From the NCBI GenBank assembly GCA_013792135.1, contig VMSP01000006.1, forward strand, positions 1 to 64,000: a DNA stretch of 64,000 nucleotides, given 5' to 3'. Source of the DNA: Desulfocapsa sp. (GTDB taxonomy: Bacteria > Desulfobacterota > Desulfobulbia > Desulfobulbales > Desulfocapsaceae). Numbering within the stretch: the stretch's first letter is position 1; every line of letters starts with the position of its first letter. Below, in pieces: positions 7,912 to 16,524 of this stretch. Under the pieces are notes generated by a model. The model was not told the DNA's origin, searched no databases, and saw only the letters and a list, made by a program, of their open reading frames with translations. Position numbers and translations under genes: made by a program.

Positions 7912-8658
7912 ATGAGCACCTACAAGATTCATCCTATTGTCATGGGGACTAAAATTTTTGATAAGGGAATGATGACCTATCAATATGATTACGGTGTTCC
8001 CTATACCATTCCCATTTATTGCTGGTACCTTGAAGGTGGCGGCAGGAAAATTCTCGTCGATACCGGTGAGATGCGTCCCATCCAGTCGGAGGAGCGGGAA
8101 AGGAATATCGGCGGTCCAATCTATACCTTTGAAGAGGGGTTGGCTAAATGGGGACTAAAGCCGGAGGATATTGATCTGGTGATCCATACCCATCTTCATG
8201 CCGATCACTGCGAAAACGACTACAAGTGCGTTAACGCGGTTTTTTATATCCATGAAAAAGAGCTGGAGACCATTCATAACGTTCATCCGCTGGATTACCG
8301 TTACGTGGAAGACTACATTTATGAGATTGCGGAAAACGGGCAGATCAGGCCGGTCAGCGGGGATTGTGAGATCGTGCCGGGAATCTCGGTTGTCCATACT
8401 CCAGCTCATACCCCGGGTGGCTTGACCGTGCTTATTGATACGGAAAAGGGAAAGGCGGCCATCACCGGTTTCTGTGTTATCAGGGAGAACTTTGAGCCGC
8501 CGCCAGCCATCAGGGCCATGGAGATGGAGGTGATTCCGCCCGGCACCAGTATCAATACCTATGAGGCCTATGATATCGTGCTGCGGGTGAAAGGGATGGC
8601 CGATATTATCCTGCCCCTGCATGAACCTGAATTTACTTCGGTTGACACCATTGGCTGA
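7912..8658 (+). CDS. N-acyl homoserine lactonase-like MBL hydrolase
   Basis: The 248-residue protein carries a complete metallo-beta-lactamase site: HTHLHADH for two metals, HTPAHTPGG, a later aspartate region (ITGFCVIREN) and the terminal LPLHEPEF. The overall pattern and length match the AttM/AiiA-like N-acyl homoserine lactonase family. The aspartate usually found in GDxx is replaced by Thr-Gly (AITGFC), so bridging-metal binding may differ. Many such proteins in anaerobes act on other lactones or esters. It stands alone between the channel and rmuC. Confidence 0.7.
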   Translation: MSTYKIHPIVMGTKIFDKGMMTYQYDYGVPYTIPIYCWYLEGGGRKILVDTGEMRPIQSEERERNIGGPIYTFEEGLAKWGLKPEDIDLVIHTHLHADHCENDYKCVNAVFYIHEKELETIHNVHPLDYRYVEDYIYEIAENGQIRPVSGDCEIVPGISVVHTPAHTPGGLTVLIDTEKGKAAITGFCVIRENFEPPPAIRAMEMEVIPPGTSINTYEAYDIVLRVKGMADIILPLHEPEFTSVDTIG

Positions 8659-8754
8659 GGCGGTTTTACAAGCCCGTTTTCTGATTCTTGTGCATCGTAG
8701 GGGGAGCAGAAAGATAGTTGAAGATGAAAAGTTCTTTTCTGAAAGAGGTTTTTT

Positions 8755-10113
8755 GTGCCGGAAATCCTGATATATGCGCCAATTGTTTTGCTGGTCGTCG
8801 TGTTGATTTTTCTTATTCTGATACTGAAAAAAGTAGCACAGCAGTTTGATGCCTCTACCCTTGCTGTTGTCCGACTTGATGCCTTTGAAAAGGGTCAGGA
8901 ACGTGCCGAGTCTATGATTCGAGAGGAAATGAGCAAGAGCCGCGAGGAGTTGAACCGGACAGCGAGAGAGCAGCGGCAGGAACTCACCGGCGCGTTTGCG
9001 ACCTTTGGTGATTCTGTGATCCAACGGATGAAAGATGTCGCCACGATCCAGAAGATGCAACTTGAGGTTATGTCAACTACTATTGGCAAGCTTTCCGATT
9101 CCAATGAGAAGAAACTGGAGGCTCTCAGAGTCACAGTAGAGGGTAAACTGCAGAGTATGCAGGTTGACAATGCCAGACAGCTTGAACAGATGCGGCAGAC
9201 CGTGGATGAAAAACTGCAGGGAACCCTGGAGAAGCGCCTGGGAGAGTCGTTTAAACAGGTCAGCGAACGACTGGAGTTGGTGCATAAGGGCTTAGGCGAG
9301 ATGCAGACTCTGGCCACCGGGGTAGGTGATCTGAAAAAGGTACTCACCAATGTCAAGACACGCGGAACCTGGGGAGAGGTGCAGCTTGGGGCGCTGCTTG
9401 AGCAGGTGTTGAATCCTGACCAGTTTGCCGTCAATGTGGCCACCAAGGATGGCGGAGAGCGGGTCGAGTTTGCCATAAAATTACCGGGGCAGGGAATAGA
9501 CAAAGATGAGGTTGTCTGGCTCCCCATTGATGCCAAGTTCCCCATTGAGGATTATCAACGTCTGATCGATGCTCAGGAGCTGGGTGACCTGGCAGGGGTG
9601 GAAACGGCCGGCAAGCAGCTGGAGGGTCGCGTTAAGGGATGCGCCGGAGACATCTGCCGAAAGTACTTAAACCCGCCGAAAACAACGGATTTTGCCATCC
9701 TTTTCCTGCCGATTGAGGGGCTTTTTGCCGAGGTCATTCGCCGCACCGGCCTGACCGAGGCCATCCAACGGGAGTGCCGAGTGGTGATTGCCGGACCGAC
9801 AACTCTGTGGTCGATCCTCAGCAGCCTGCAGATGGGATTTCGGACCCTTGCCATCCAGAAGCGATCAAGTGAGGTGTGGAATCTCCTGGCTGCGGTCAAG
9901 ACTGAGTGGACCAAGTATGGGGATGTCCTGGATAATGTACAGAAGAAGTTGGAGCAGGCATCAAGAACTATCGATCAGGCAAAAACTAGATCAAGGGCCG
10001 TTGAGCGAAAACTGCGGGATGTGCAGGAGCTGCCCGGTGTCGAGGCGGCCGTTTTGTTGTCTCTTGATGTGGTGGAGGATGAGGTTCATGATGGGGTAGA
10101 AAATAACCCATGA
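8755..10113 (+). CDS. rmuC: DNA recombination protein RmuC
   Basis: The 452-residue protein has one N-terminal membrane helix (IYAPIVLLVVVLIFLILIL), a long coiled coil (residues about 50-200), and the RmuC endonuclease-like domain with TRGTWGEVQLGALLEQVL, LPIDAKFPIEDYQRL and LFLPIEGLFAEV. RmuC limits inversion at short inverted repeats, which is of note in a window so rich in them. The start is GTG 8755 after AGAGGTTTTTT. Length matches the family. It is followed by secreted proteins of unrelated function. Confidence 0.9.
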   Translation: MPEILIYAPIVLLVVVLIFLILILKKVAQQFDASTLAVVRLDAFEKGQERAESMIREEMSKSREELNRTAREQRQELTGAFATFGDSVIQRMKDVATIQKMQLEVMSTTIGKLSDSNEKKLEALRVTVEGKLQSMQVDNARQLEQMRQTVDEKLQGTLEKRLGESFKQVSERLELVHKGLGEMQTLATGVGDLKKVLTNVKTRGTWGEVQLGALLEQVLNPDQFAVNVATKDGGERVEFAIKLPGQGIDKDEVVWLPIDAKFPIEDYQRLIDAQELGDLAGVETAGKQLEGRVKGCAGDICRKYLNPPKTTDFAILFLPIEGLFAEVIRRTGLTEAIQRECRVVIAGPTTLWSILSSLQMGFRTLAIQKRSSEVWNLLAAVKTEWTKYGDVLDNVQKKLEQASRTIDQAKTRSRAVERKLRDVQELPGVEAAVLLSLDVVEDEVHDGVENNP

Positions 10114-10293
10114 TCTGCTGGAGAGGGATGGGTGCCGTGGCGATGTCAGTCAGAATCAGTCTTTCTTTCCCTTGAGCTTGAGGAAAAACCGGCGGAGAAT
10201 GTGTGCAATATACGTGTGCAATGTTTCCTTGACATGGTTGTGGCGCTATGCTTTAGAGGGGAGCAGGATTCATTTATGAGGAGAGAGGCAGGA

Positions 10294-10905
10294 ATGAAAA
10301 GGAGAGCGCCGATGGGTCAGCAGAGTATGGATAAGGGTGGCCGTGGTGTGCGGCAGTTGGTGAGGGTGGCGGTGTGTGTTTTTTTGCTGGCACCGGGTAT
10401 GGTGCAGACCGCGGAGTGGAAGCCCTTACCGGATACCGGTCAGAGAAAATGTTATGATACTGGTGGGAAGGAGATTCCCTGTCCAGCGCAAGGTCAGCCT
10501 CTGTATGGGCAGGATGCTCAGTATGTGGGAATCCCCCGTGCCTATCAGGATCATGGGGATGAAACCATCACTGATCGGAACAGTGGCTTGATGTGGATGA
10601 AGGGTGATGACGGCACTGGCCGCACCTGGCAGGATGCTTTTGCTTACTGTGATAACCTTGTCTTTGCCGGCCGCAATGACTGGCGGTTACCAAACAGATT
10701 TGAACTCGATTCCATTGTCGATTATGGCAGATCGTATCCGGCTATTAATCCGATGTTCAGGTGCCAGGCATCTTTTTACTGGTCGTCCGTTCCCTACGCG
10801 GGTGACCCCGTGTACGCGTGGGGGATCTATTTCAATGATGGCGGTGATCATTGGCTTGATAAGATCAATAAATATTATGTTCGTTGTGTGCGTGCCGGAC
10901 GATGA
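10294..10905 (+). CDS. Secreted DUF1566 (Lcl C-terminal) protein 1
   Basis: From ATG 10294 the protein is about 203 residues with a basic N-terminus, a hydrophobic core LVRVAVCVFLLAPGMVQTA (signal peptide) and a mature DUF1566 domain: ITDRNSGLMWMKGDDG, WQDAFAYCDNL, NDWRLPNRFELDSIVDYGR, FYWSSVPYAGD and the end YYVRCVRAG. The domain is frequent in secreted or surface proteins of Desulfobacterota; its role is unknown. Two cysteine pairs suggest disulfides. A second copy of the family lies 211 bases downstream on the same strand with a palindromic repeat between. ATG 10276 is an alternative start. Confidence 0.7.
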   Translation: MKRRAPMGQQSMDKGGRGVRQLVRVAVCVFLLAPGMVQTAEWKPLPDTGQRKCYDTGGKEIPCPAQGQPLYGQDAQYVGIPRAYQDHGDETITDRNSGLMWMKGDDGTGRTWQDAFAYCDNLVFAGRNDWRLPNRFELDSIVDYGRSYPAINPMFRCQASFYWSSVPYAGDPVYAWGIYFNDGGDHWLDKINKYYVRCVRAGR

Positions 10906-10917
10906 ACATTTGATGGC

Positions 10918-11062
10918 GTCGCAAAAAGTCGCCAACTGCTGCGTTGCCGCACATTGTCTCGTCACTGCGGCGTACTTAAGTACGCCGCATTCCTCGAAAT
11001 GTGCGCGCCTTGCATTTGACGATTTTTGCTTAGCCATCCCCAAAAATGACTTTTTACGAGAC
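10918..11062. repeat. MITE-like palindromic element with 24-bp perfect palindrome
   Basis: Ends carry inverted repeats TCGCAAAAAGTC (10919-10930) and GACTTTTTACGA (11048-11059), matching at 11 of 12 positions. The centre holds a perfect 24-bp palindrome at 10966-10989, with half GCGGCGTACTT. Similar elements ending in GACTTTTTACGAGAC are familiar to me from genomes of this phylum. It fills the spacer between two DUF1566 genes. Confidence 0.7.
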
Positions 11063-11116
11063 TGCTTGATCTATTTTTTGGCACCCATTGCGGTGTTTTT
11101 GTATGCAGGAGGAGAT

Positions 11117-11623
11117 ATGGAGAGGAAACAGAATAGGCTTGATAGTGGGCGGCGGGTCGGGCAGAGAAGAAGCGGGTCGTGCAGAATGGGCGTTATATCT
11201 GCGGTTTTGTTCTGTACTCTGGCCTGTCCCTCTGCTCATGCCATCGGTCCTTACACGATTGGCGGCAGGACAATTATTGATCAGGGAACCGGGCAGGAGT
11301 GGCAGAAAAGTGATGATGGCAGGCTCCGTAACTGGCAGGATGGGCTTGCCTATTGTGAAGCTCTCTCCATTGACTCCAAAACCGATTGGCGGCTGCCCAA
11401 TATTCGGGAACTGAAATCCATTGTTGACGTGAGCAGATATTATCCTGTCATTGATCCAGCTTTCAGCTGTCAGTTGTCCCCCTACTGGTCAGCCAGCTCC
11501 GTTGCCAATTATCCCTCCACCAGTGCCTGGGTCGTTCATTTCGGTGTTGGTGATGACAATTGGTATGATAAAAGCAGCAGCTATTACGTCCGTTGTGTCC
11601 GCGGCGGGCTCTCTGGCTTATAG
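11117..11623 (+). CDS. Secreted DUF1566 (Lcl C-terminal) protein 2
   Basis: From ATG 11117, preceded by AGGAGGAGAT, the protein is 168 residues: a basic start, signal peptide core VISAVLFCTLACPSAHA, then a DUF1566 domain with RTIIDQGTGQEWQKSDDG, WQDGLAYCEAL, DWRLPNIRELKSIVDVSR, PYWSASSVANYP and YYVRCVRGG. It is clearly a paralogue of the protein at 10294, and the two probably arose by duplication. The open frame extends upstream through the palindromic element but without a start that fits. Its stop codon overlaps the convergent dacB stop region by six bases. Confidence 0.75.
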   Translation: MERKQNRLDSGRRVGQRRSGSCRMGVISAVLFCTLACPSAHAIGPYTIGGRTIIDQGTGQEWQKSDDGRLRNWQDGLAYCEALSIDSKTDWRLPNIRELKSIVDVSRYYPVIDPAFSCQLSPYWSASSVANYPSTSAWVVHFGVGDDNWYDKSSSYYVRCVRGGLSGL

Positions 11624-12871
11624 GGTGTTTCCGGCTGCAAATGCTGTTGTGGGCTTGTGTCCTGATGACAGAATGTGCAGGATCTCATCCCGGTTGTTCT
11701 GAGCCTGGTTGAGGAGGATGACGAAAGGTGCATTCTGCTGCTGCGGGAGGTATCCGGCATAACAATAAACCCCGGTAAGCCTCCCTGACTTGAGTGGGAA
11801 CCCTTTTTTGATGGGTAGCAGTTCCTGATATGGGGCAAACTTCTGCAATACTGTAATCATCGCCCTAGGAGTTATTCTGTTCCTGCGTGACAGGCCGGAG
11901 CCTTCAAACATCACCAGTTCCGCTTCTGATATTCCCAGATCTTCATTGATATAGGTTCGCAATACGGTCCGGGACTTTTCCCAGGTAGCAGGTTTGCCGA
12001 GGCGAGCTGATCCGCAGGCAAGAAAGAGCTGATTGGCAACAAAGTTGTTGGAGTATTTCAGGCACTGCTTGATCATTTCCTGTACCGTCTTGTCTGACTG
12101 GTAGGTGAGAAGGGGAGCGGCCGTAGTTGGTGTCTGTCCCGCTATGATAGCGCCCCGGACTACAATCTGTTTTTGCGCCAGTAGGGCAGCAAAGAGCTCG
12201 CCACTGTAGCGTAGAGTGTTGGAGAGCTGTCCGGTCGCTTTAAAGGCATTGACGTTGAGGTGATAATTGCCAGGTGGAAGAGTGGCCCCGATTGTCTGCA
12301 TCATCGGCAGAAAAGGGACTTTAGGGTCATCGGAGGAGACGGCGCGGTCAGGGGCAACCCGGATAGCAATGGAGTTGAAGTTGACGGCCAGACCTCCGTT
12401 CCAGGCATCATAAGGATTGGTGGTGTTCTCACAACCGTCAGCCGGGAAGTCGAGTTGGTACACGCTCTCGTCCATAACCAGGTTGTTGATCTCCCTTATT
12501 CCTGATTCGTGCAGTCTCTGGACAATGGCAATGATATTTTCTGTGAGCAGAAAAGGATCGCCACTTCCCTGGATGTAAAGATTGTTCTGCTGGTCACGAG
12601 ATATCAGGGTGGAGAAATGATAATCCGGCCCCAGAATATCGAGGGCTGCGAGGCTGGTGATAATTTTCAGTGTTGAGGCTGGGATAAACGGGGTTGTACT
12701 ATTCTGAGCCATTGCGATATGGCTATTTTGGGCCAAGGCATAGCCGCCGTGCTGAATAAAATTTCGGGCCGATACAGCCTGGACTGCATGGAGCAGACCA
12801 GGCATGCACGAGATATAATAGAAGAGGACAGCGGTCAAAAACACCGCTGTCCTTAAGGGATGTGATGCCAT
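11618..12871 (-). CDS. dacB: D-alanyl-D-alanine carboxypeptidase/endopeptidase (PBP4 family)
   Basis: The 417-residue protein has an N-terminal hydrophobic signal, then the three penicillin-binding motifs of peptidase family S13: SxxK as ASTLKI, SxN as YSNNF, and KTG as KSG in PLKSGRLTG. PBP4 trims peptidoglycan peptides in the periplasm. It is slightly short for the family (E. coli 477), consistent with a reduced inserted domain. The start ATG overlaps the stop of trpB2 as TGATG, so translation is coupled to a biosynthetic gene with no known functional link. Confidence 0.85.
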   Translation of the reverse strand: MASHPLRTAVFLTAVLFYYISCMPGLLHAVQAVSARNFIQHGGYALAQNSHIAMAQNSTTPFIPASTLKIITSLAALDILGPDYHFSTLISRDQQNNLYIQGSGDPFLLTENIIAIVQRLHESGIREINNLVMDESVYQLDFPADGCENTTNPYDAWNGGLAVNFNSIAIRVAPDRAVSSDDPKVPFLPMMQTIGATLPPGNYHLNVNAFKATGQLSNTLRYSGELFAALLAQKQIVVRGAIIAGQTPTTAAPLLTYQSDKTVQEMIKQCLKYSNNFVANQLFLACGSARLGKPATWEKSRTVLRTYINEDLGISEAELVMFEGSGLSRRNRITPRAMITVLQKFAPYQELLPIKKGFPLKSGRLTGVYCYAGYLPQQQNAPFVILLNQAQNNRDEILHILSSGHKPTTAFAAGNTL

Positions 12872-14214
12872 CAGATCTTTGGCAGTCGGGCCAGGGATTT
12901 GGCAATTTCCTCTTCCGGGTAATCATAGTTGAACAGATCGCCGGAAAAATATTTGTCGTAAGATGCCATGTCGATGAGTCCATGCCCGGAGAAGTTGAAG
13001 AGGATGGTCTTGGGTTCATCCTTATCGCGCATGGCCTCAATGATCGTGGCCCGGATGGCGTGACAGGTCTCAGGGGCGGGGATGATGCCTTCAGTGCGGG
13101 CAAAAAGAACGCCGGCCTCAAAGCACTCAAGTTGATGCACTTTCATGGGCTCAATGATCTTTTCCCGGACCATAGCTGAGATAATGGGGGACATCCCATG
13201 ATAGCGCAGACCGCCGGCATGGATTCCCGGTGGGATGAAATCATGACCCAGGGTGTACATATAGAGAAGCGGTGTCGTCTGGGCCACATCGCCAAAGTCA
13301 TAAGCCAGTTTGCCCATGGTCAGTGATGGACAGGAAGCAGGTTCCACGCCTACAAATTTGATCTTCTTGCCTTCCAGGTAATCAGGAAGATAAGGGGTGG
13401 CCAGGCCGGCGAAGTTGGAACCACCGCCACAGCAGCCAACGATGACATCGGGATAATCTCCGGCCAGTTCCATCTGTTTCTTGGCCTCAAGGCCGATGAT
13501 GGACTGATGAAGAACGACGTGGTTGAGCACGGAACCAAGGGCGTACTTGGTATCTTCCCGGGAGAAGGCATCCTCAATGGCCTCGGAGATGGCTATACCT
13601 AAGGAACCAGCGGTGTCCGGGTATTCTTCTCTGATCTTGCGGCCTATTTTGGTGTCTTCGCTGGGGCTGGAGACGACGTCAGCCCCAAAGGTCTGCATCA
13701 TCGATTTGCGGTAAGGTTTCTGGTCAAAGGAAACCCGTACCATATAAACCTTGCACTCCAAACCGAATTTACCGGCGGCGAAGGACATGGCGCTTCCCCA
13801 TTGTCCTGCACCGGTCTCGGTGGCGATACGTTTGACACCCTCTTTGGCATTGTAGTAGGCCTGGGCTACGGCGCTGTTCGGTTTATGGGAACCAACTGGT
13901 GAAACCCCTTCATTCTTGAAATAGATCTTGGCCTTGGTGCCGATGGCCTTTTCCAGATTATAGGCCCTGACCACCGGGGATGGCCGCCAGATTTTCAGAA
14001 CATCCATAACCTCATCCGGGATGTCGATGAAGCGCTCTGAGGACATCTCCTGTTCCAGAAGACCCATGGGAAAGATGGCCCCCAGTTTTTCCGGTCCCAT
14101 AGGTTGTTTGGTGACGGGGTCAAGCGGTGGCAGCAGTCCGTTTGGGATATCGGGAGCAACATTGTACCATTGGGTGGGCATCTCATCATCGCGAAGGACT
14201 ATTTTTTTAATCAC
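12871..14214 (-). CDS. trpB: Tryptophan synthase beta-like enzyme (TrpB2 type)
   Basis: The 447-residue protein is longer than TrpB1 and starts [14 protein letters not shown], as in TrpB2. The PLP-lysine motif is [10 protein letters not shown], followed by [14 protein letters not shown] and the phosphate loop [12 protein letters not shown]. TrpB2 enzymes condense indole and serine, often without a TrpA partner, so the gene may salvage indole. No other trp gene is in the window. The start is GTG 14214 after AAAGGAGAATACC. dacB follows with a TGATG overlap. Confidence 0.9.
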   Translation of the reverse strand: MIKKIVLRDDEMPTQWYNVAPDIPNGLLPPLDPVTKQPMGPEKLGAIFPMGLLEQEMSSERFIDIPDEVMDVLKIWRPSPVVRAYNLEKAIGTKAKIYFKNEGVSPVGSHKPNSAVAQAYYNAKEGVKRIATETGAGQWGSAMSFAAGKFGLECKVYMVRVSFDQKPYRKSMMQTFGADVVSSPSEDTKIGRKIREEYPDTAGSLGIAISEAIEDAFSREDTKYALGSVLNHVVLHQSIIGLEAKKQMELAGDYPDVIVGCCGGGSNFAGLATPYLPDYLEGKKIKFVGVEPASCPSLTMGKLAYDFGDVAQTTPLLYMYTLGHDFIPPGIHAGGLRYHGMSPIISAMVREKIIEPMKVHQLECFEAGVLFARTEGIIPAPETCHAIRATIIEAMRDKDEPKTILFNFSGHGLIDMASYDKYFSGDLFNYDYPEEEIAKSLARLPKI

Positions 14215-14432
14215 GGTATTCTCCTTTAGGGTAGTTATTATGTTCTATGGAAGCGACCTGAATACTATTTTATAAAACCACCTTTCTGGGTAGCATATCC
14301 GGGCTGAATTTGCAACCATTGCGAAACCCTCTTGGTTTTGTTCAGATGGGTTTTTTGAGATTAAAATAAGGTCGGAATAAAGAGAAGGGGAGCGCTCAGT
14401 CTTTGGCAGGCAATGAATTGTCATGCTGATTA

Positions 14433-14557
14433 ATTCCAATTTGTATTCAAGCTGGAACCTTCGTCGGCTACACTGCGCGACTCCTCACCGTACTACCCGT
14501 ACTGCTTCGTCGCCGTTCGCTTGCCTTCTCGGTGTCAACTTGAATGCTTCTTGGAAT
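14433..14557. repeat. MITE-like element with imperfect terminal inverted repeats
   Basis: The left end ATTCCAATTTGTATTCAAG (14433-14451) is the imperfect inverted match of the right end at 14539-14557 (CTTGAATGCTTCTTGGAAT); about 15 of 19 positions agree. The interior is GC-rich, with TCGTCGGCTACACTGCGCGA and CCGTACTACCCGTACTGC. It occupies most of the 374-base spacer (14215-14588) upstream of trpB2, where I see no gene. Confidence 0.6.
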
Positions 14558-14588
14558 ATGGACTGAACGCTCAAGAGTTTTTTGGAGA

Positions 14589-15689
14589 TCAAGCCACCAA
14601 GTCCAGTTGCTGAATGGTTCCCACTGTACCGTTTTCGTTGACGAAAATTCCGCTTGATCGAACCTGCCCCTGGAGATTAGTGTCTGTGTCTTTGATGGCG
14701 AAAGGGGTACTGACGTTGCCCAGATAGATTGCCCCTATCCCTTTCCGGCCAAGAGCCACAAGGCTGTCTTTGCCTTCGGAGTCTTTGCTCCAGATCCTCA
14801 GCTGGTTGTAGATGGAATCGTTTTCATCGATCCAGTTGTTGCCATCAAGGTCATAGGCGGCCAGCTCGTTGAAGCCATTGCCACTCTGGGCGCCGAAGAG
14901 TTCCGAGCCGTTGTTGATGCTTCCGTCTCCGTTTTTGTCGAGAGCCAGAAAGCCGCTGTTGCTGCCCACAAAGGAGATCTGATCGTTTTGGCCGTCGGAG
15001 TCAATGTCAAAGCTGAATTTTGTCTGAGTAAGCTCCGTTGCCTGACCACCGAAGTTGATCACCAGCGGATCCTTCAGAGCATCTCCTTCCCTGATGTTCA
15101 CACTCTGCTCCGCGAAAAAAGCACGGCTCATGTTCAGTTGTACGGAAAAATCGATTTCTTTACCATCTTCGGTTAAAATTTTCCCTTGGGCTGTAAAAGC
15201 TGTTGTTTCATATTCCTGATGGGATTCATAATAATCGTAGATAAGACCGGAACCTTGCAAGGCAGGATCTGCTGGTGCGCCTGTTTCAGGCTTAGTAGGA
15301 GTTGTGGCAGGTGTCACTTCGCCGACAGTGACCGGTGCTGCGGCATTTTCCGGCGTGGTCAGTCGTATCTGTTTGCCGGTGATCCGTTCGATCATGGATT
15401 TCAGAATCCGCATATTCAGGTCGGCCATGACCTCATCTTCCTCAGGAACCGGTTCGGCCACGGCCTTGACCGGTCGTGCCTTCATTGCTTCTGTAGAAAT
15501 AGATATCTTGGTAGATTGCTGGGATCTGGCCTGGTGATGCAGCCTCAGCTCCCGCCCTCTGCCTTCATTGTCGGTGACTGTTTTTCGTTCCTGTCCTTGT
15601 TGCCAGACGGTTAGAGACTCTTTTTTTTGGTGCTGTTCAATGGAAATGTGGTTGGAATAGAGCTGGATGGCGGAATCGGCAATCTTCAT
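14589..15689 (-). CDS. Calcium-binding EF-hand-like protein
   Basis: The 366-residue protein has no signal peptide. Residues about 1-140 are charged and low in structure, with a Pro/Thr/Ala linker (PATTPTKPETGAPADPA). The C-terminal half carries repeated Dx[DN]xDG calcium loops: FDIDSDGQNDQ, ALDKNGDGSINNGSELFG and YDLDGNNWIDENDSIYNQL. Such proteins with LDxNGDGxI-SELFG motifs are common in Proteobacteria and often unannotated; some are exported by type I systems. GGGAGGGCCTGCC precedes the ATG. It is monocistronic, with the tat terminator upstream. The function is unknown. Confidence 0.65.
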   Translation of the reverse strand: MKIADSAIQLYSNHISIEQHQKKESLTVWQQGQERKTVTDNEGRGRELRLHHQARSQQSTKISISTEAMKARPVKAVAEPVPEEDEVMADLNMRILKSMIERITGKQIRLTTPENAAAPVTVGEVTPATTPTKPETGAPADPALQGSGLIYDYYESHQEYETTAFTAQGKILTEDGKEIDFSVQLNMSRAFFAEQSVNIREGDALKDPLVINFGGQATELTQTKFSFDIDSDGQNDQISFVGSNSGFLALDKNGDGSINNGSELFGAQSGNGFNELAAYDLDGNNWIDENDSIYNQLRIWSKDSEGKDSLVALGRKGIGAIYLGNVSTPFAIKDTDTNLQGQVRSSGIFVNENGTVGTIQQLDLVA

Positions 15690-15841
15690 GGCAGGCCCTC
15701 CCTGGCTTTCATGAATTACGCATGGGTGATGATTGCAACATGTCTTCGGCGACTGCTACAGCATCATTGTAATGTAGATATATTCCTATCGGCAGGAGAG
15801 CGGTTTTTCTTTAGGGGATGTCAGGAGAAATGTAAAAAAAA

Positions 15842-15880
15842 AAGGGGCAGATTATTTTTACGAGAAATAATCTGCCCCTT
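15842..15880 (-). terminator. Rho-independent terminator of the tatA pair
   Basis: A perfect 16-bp stem, AAGGGGCAGATTATTT (15842-15857) with AAATAATCTGCCCCTT (15865-15880), has a 7-base loop. The A-tract at 15834-15841 becomes a U-tract on the minus strand, so it terminates the transcript of the two tatA genes. Confidence 0.9.
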
Positions 15881-15930
15881 GCTCATGCGGAATTGGTATG
15901 ACACGATGTTCGTGTGGAGATGGAAACTCT

Positions 15931-16176
15931 TTATTTAAGAATGTTTCCCATGTCCTTGACCTGCTGAACTTGCTGCTTCACCGAAGCAACCTCTTTGACC
16001 CCGGGAATGCTGTCTACGAGATCCTTGCCACCTTTGTCAACTTCACTCAAGCCATTTTTAAAAGATGAAATGGCTTTTCCCAGACCAGAGCCGATTTCAG
16101 GCAGTTTCTTTCCGCCAAAAACGAGAAAAGCAATACCAAGAATGACGACCAACTCAGGGGTTCCAAGTCCAAACAT
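15931..16176 (-). CDS. tatA: Sec-independent translocase protein TatA/E, copy 1
   Basis: An 81-residue protein with the typical start MFGLGTPELVVILGIAFLVFG (one membrane helix), the [17 protein letters not shown] amphipathic helix, and a charged tail. TatA oligomers form the pore for folded Tat substrates. Downstream of a second tatA on the same strand, 66 bases apart. No tatC is nearby. Tat substrates in this window, such as the RRDFLK-type leaders of NapA and NapG, would depend on it. Confidence 0.92.
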   Translation of the reverse strand: MFGLGTPELVVILGIAFLVFGGKKLPEIGSGLGKAISSFKNGLSEVDKGGKDLVDSIPGVKEVASVKQQVQQVKDMGNILK

Positions 16177-16242
16177 ATTATGCTCCCGAAAAAATGTTGT
16201 GAGGGTTCATGAAAAAAATTGATACAAGATACTTTCCATAGA

Positions 16243-16431
16243 TCAGGTGGCAGAATCGCCTTTGGTCTCATCGTCGATTTTTTTCTTCTCGTCTTCTTTT
16301 TTTGTGGCTTCTTTAAAATTTTTGATTCCCTTGCCAATGCCGGAACCAATTTCAGGAAGTTTACCAGCGCCAAAGATAATGACAATTATTACCAGAATAA
16401 CAACAAGTTCTGGCATTCCAAGTCCAAACAT
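16243..16431 (-). CDS. tatA: Sec-independent translocase protein TatA/E, copy 2
   Basis: A 62-residue protein with one helix ([18 protein letters not shown]), then [19 protein letters not shown] and a short Lys/Glu-rich tail. It is a clear paralogue of the following gene but shorter. Two differing TatA/E-type proteins side by side are frequent in Desulfobacterota and may form mixed pores. ACGAGGTATCTTT precedes the ATG. Confidence 0.9.
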   Translation of the reverse strand: MFGLGMPELVVILVIIVIIFGAGKLPEIGSGIGKGIKNFKEATKKEDEKKKIDDETKGDSAT

Positions 16432-16524
16432 AAAGATACCTCGTATGGTGGGGAAGGGTGATTGTATCGGAACAGTCCGAAGGGAATCAGTAACCAGAGA
16501 GTTTAGAGCAGTTTAAGCAGAAAG

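Noticed and set aside
8155-9060. 301-codon minus-strand frame across lactonase-like gene and rmuC start
   Set aside because: Spans two clear plus-strand genes and has no domain.
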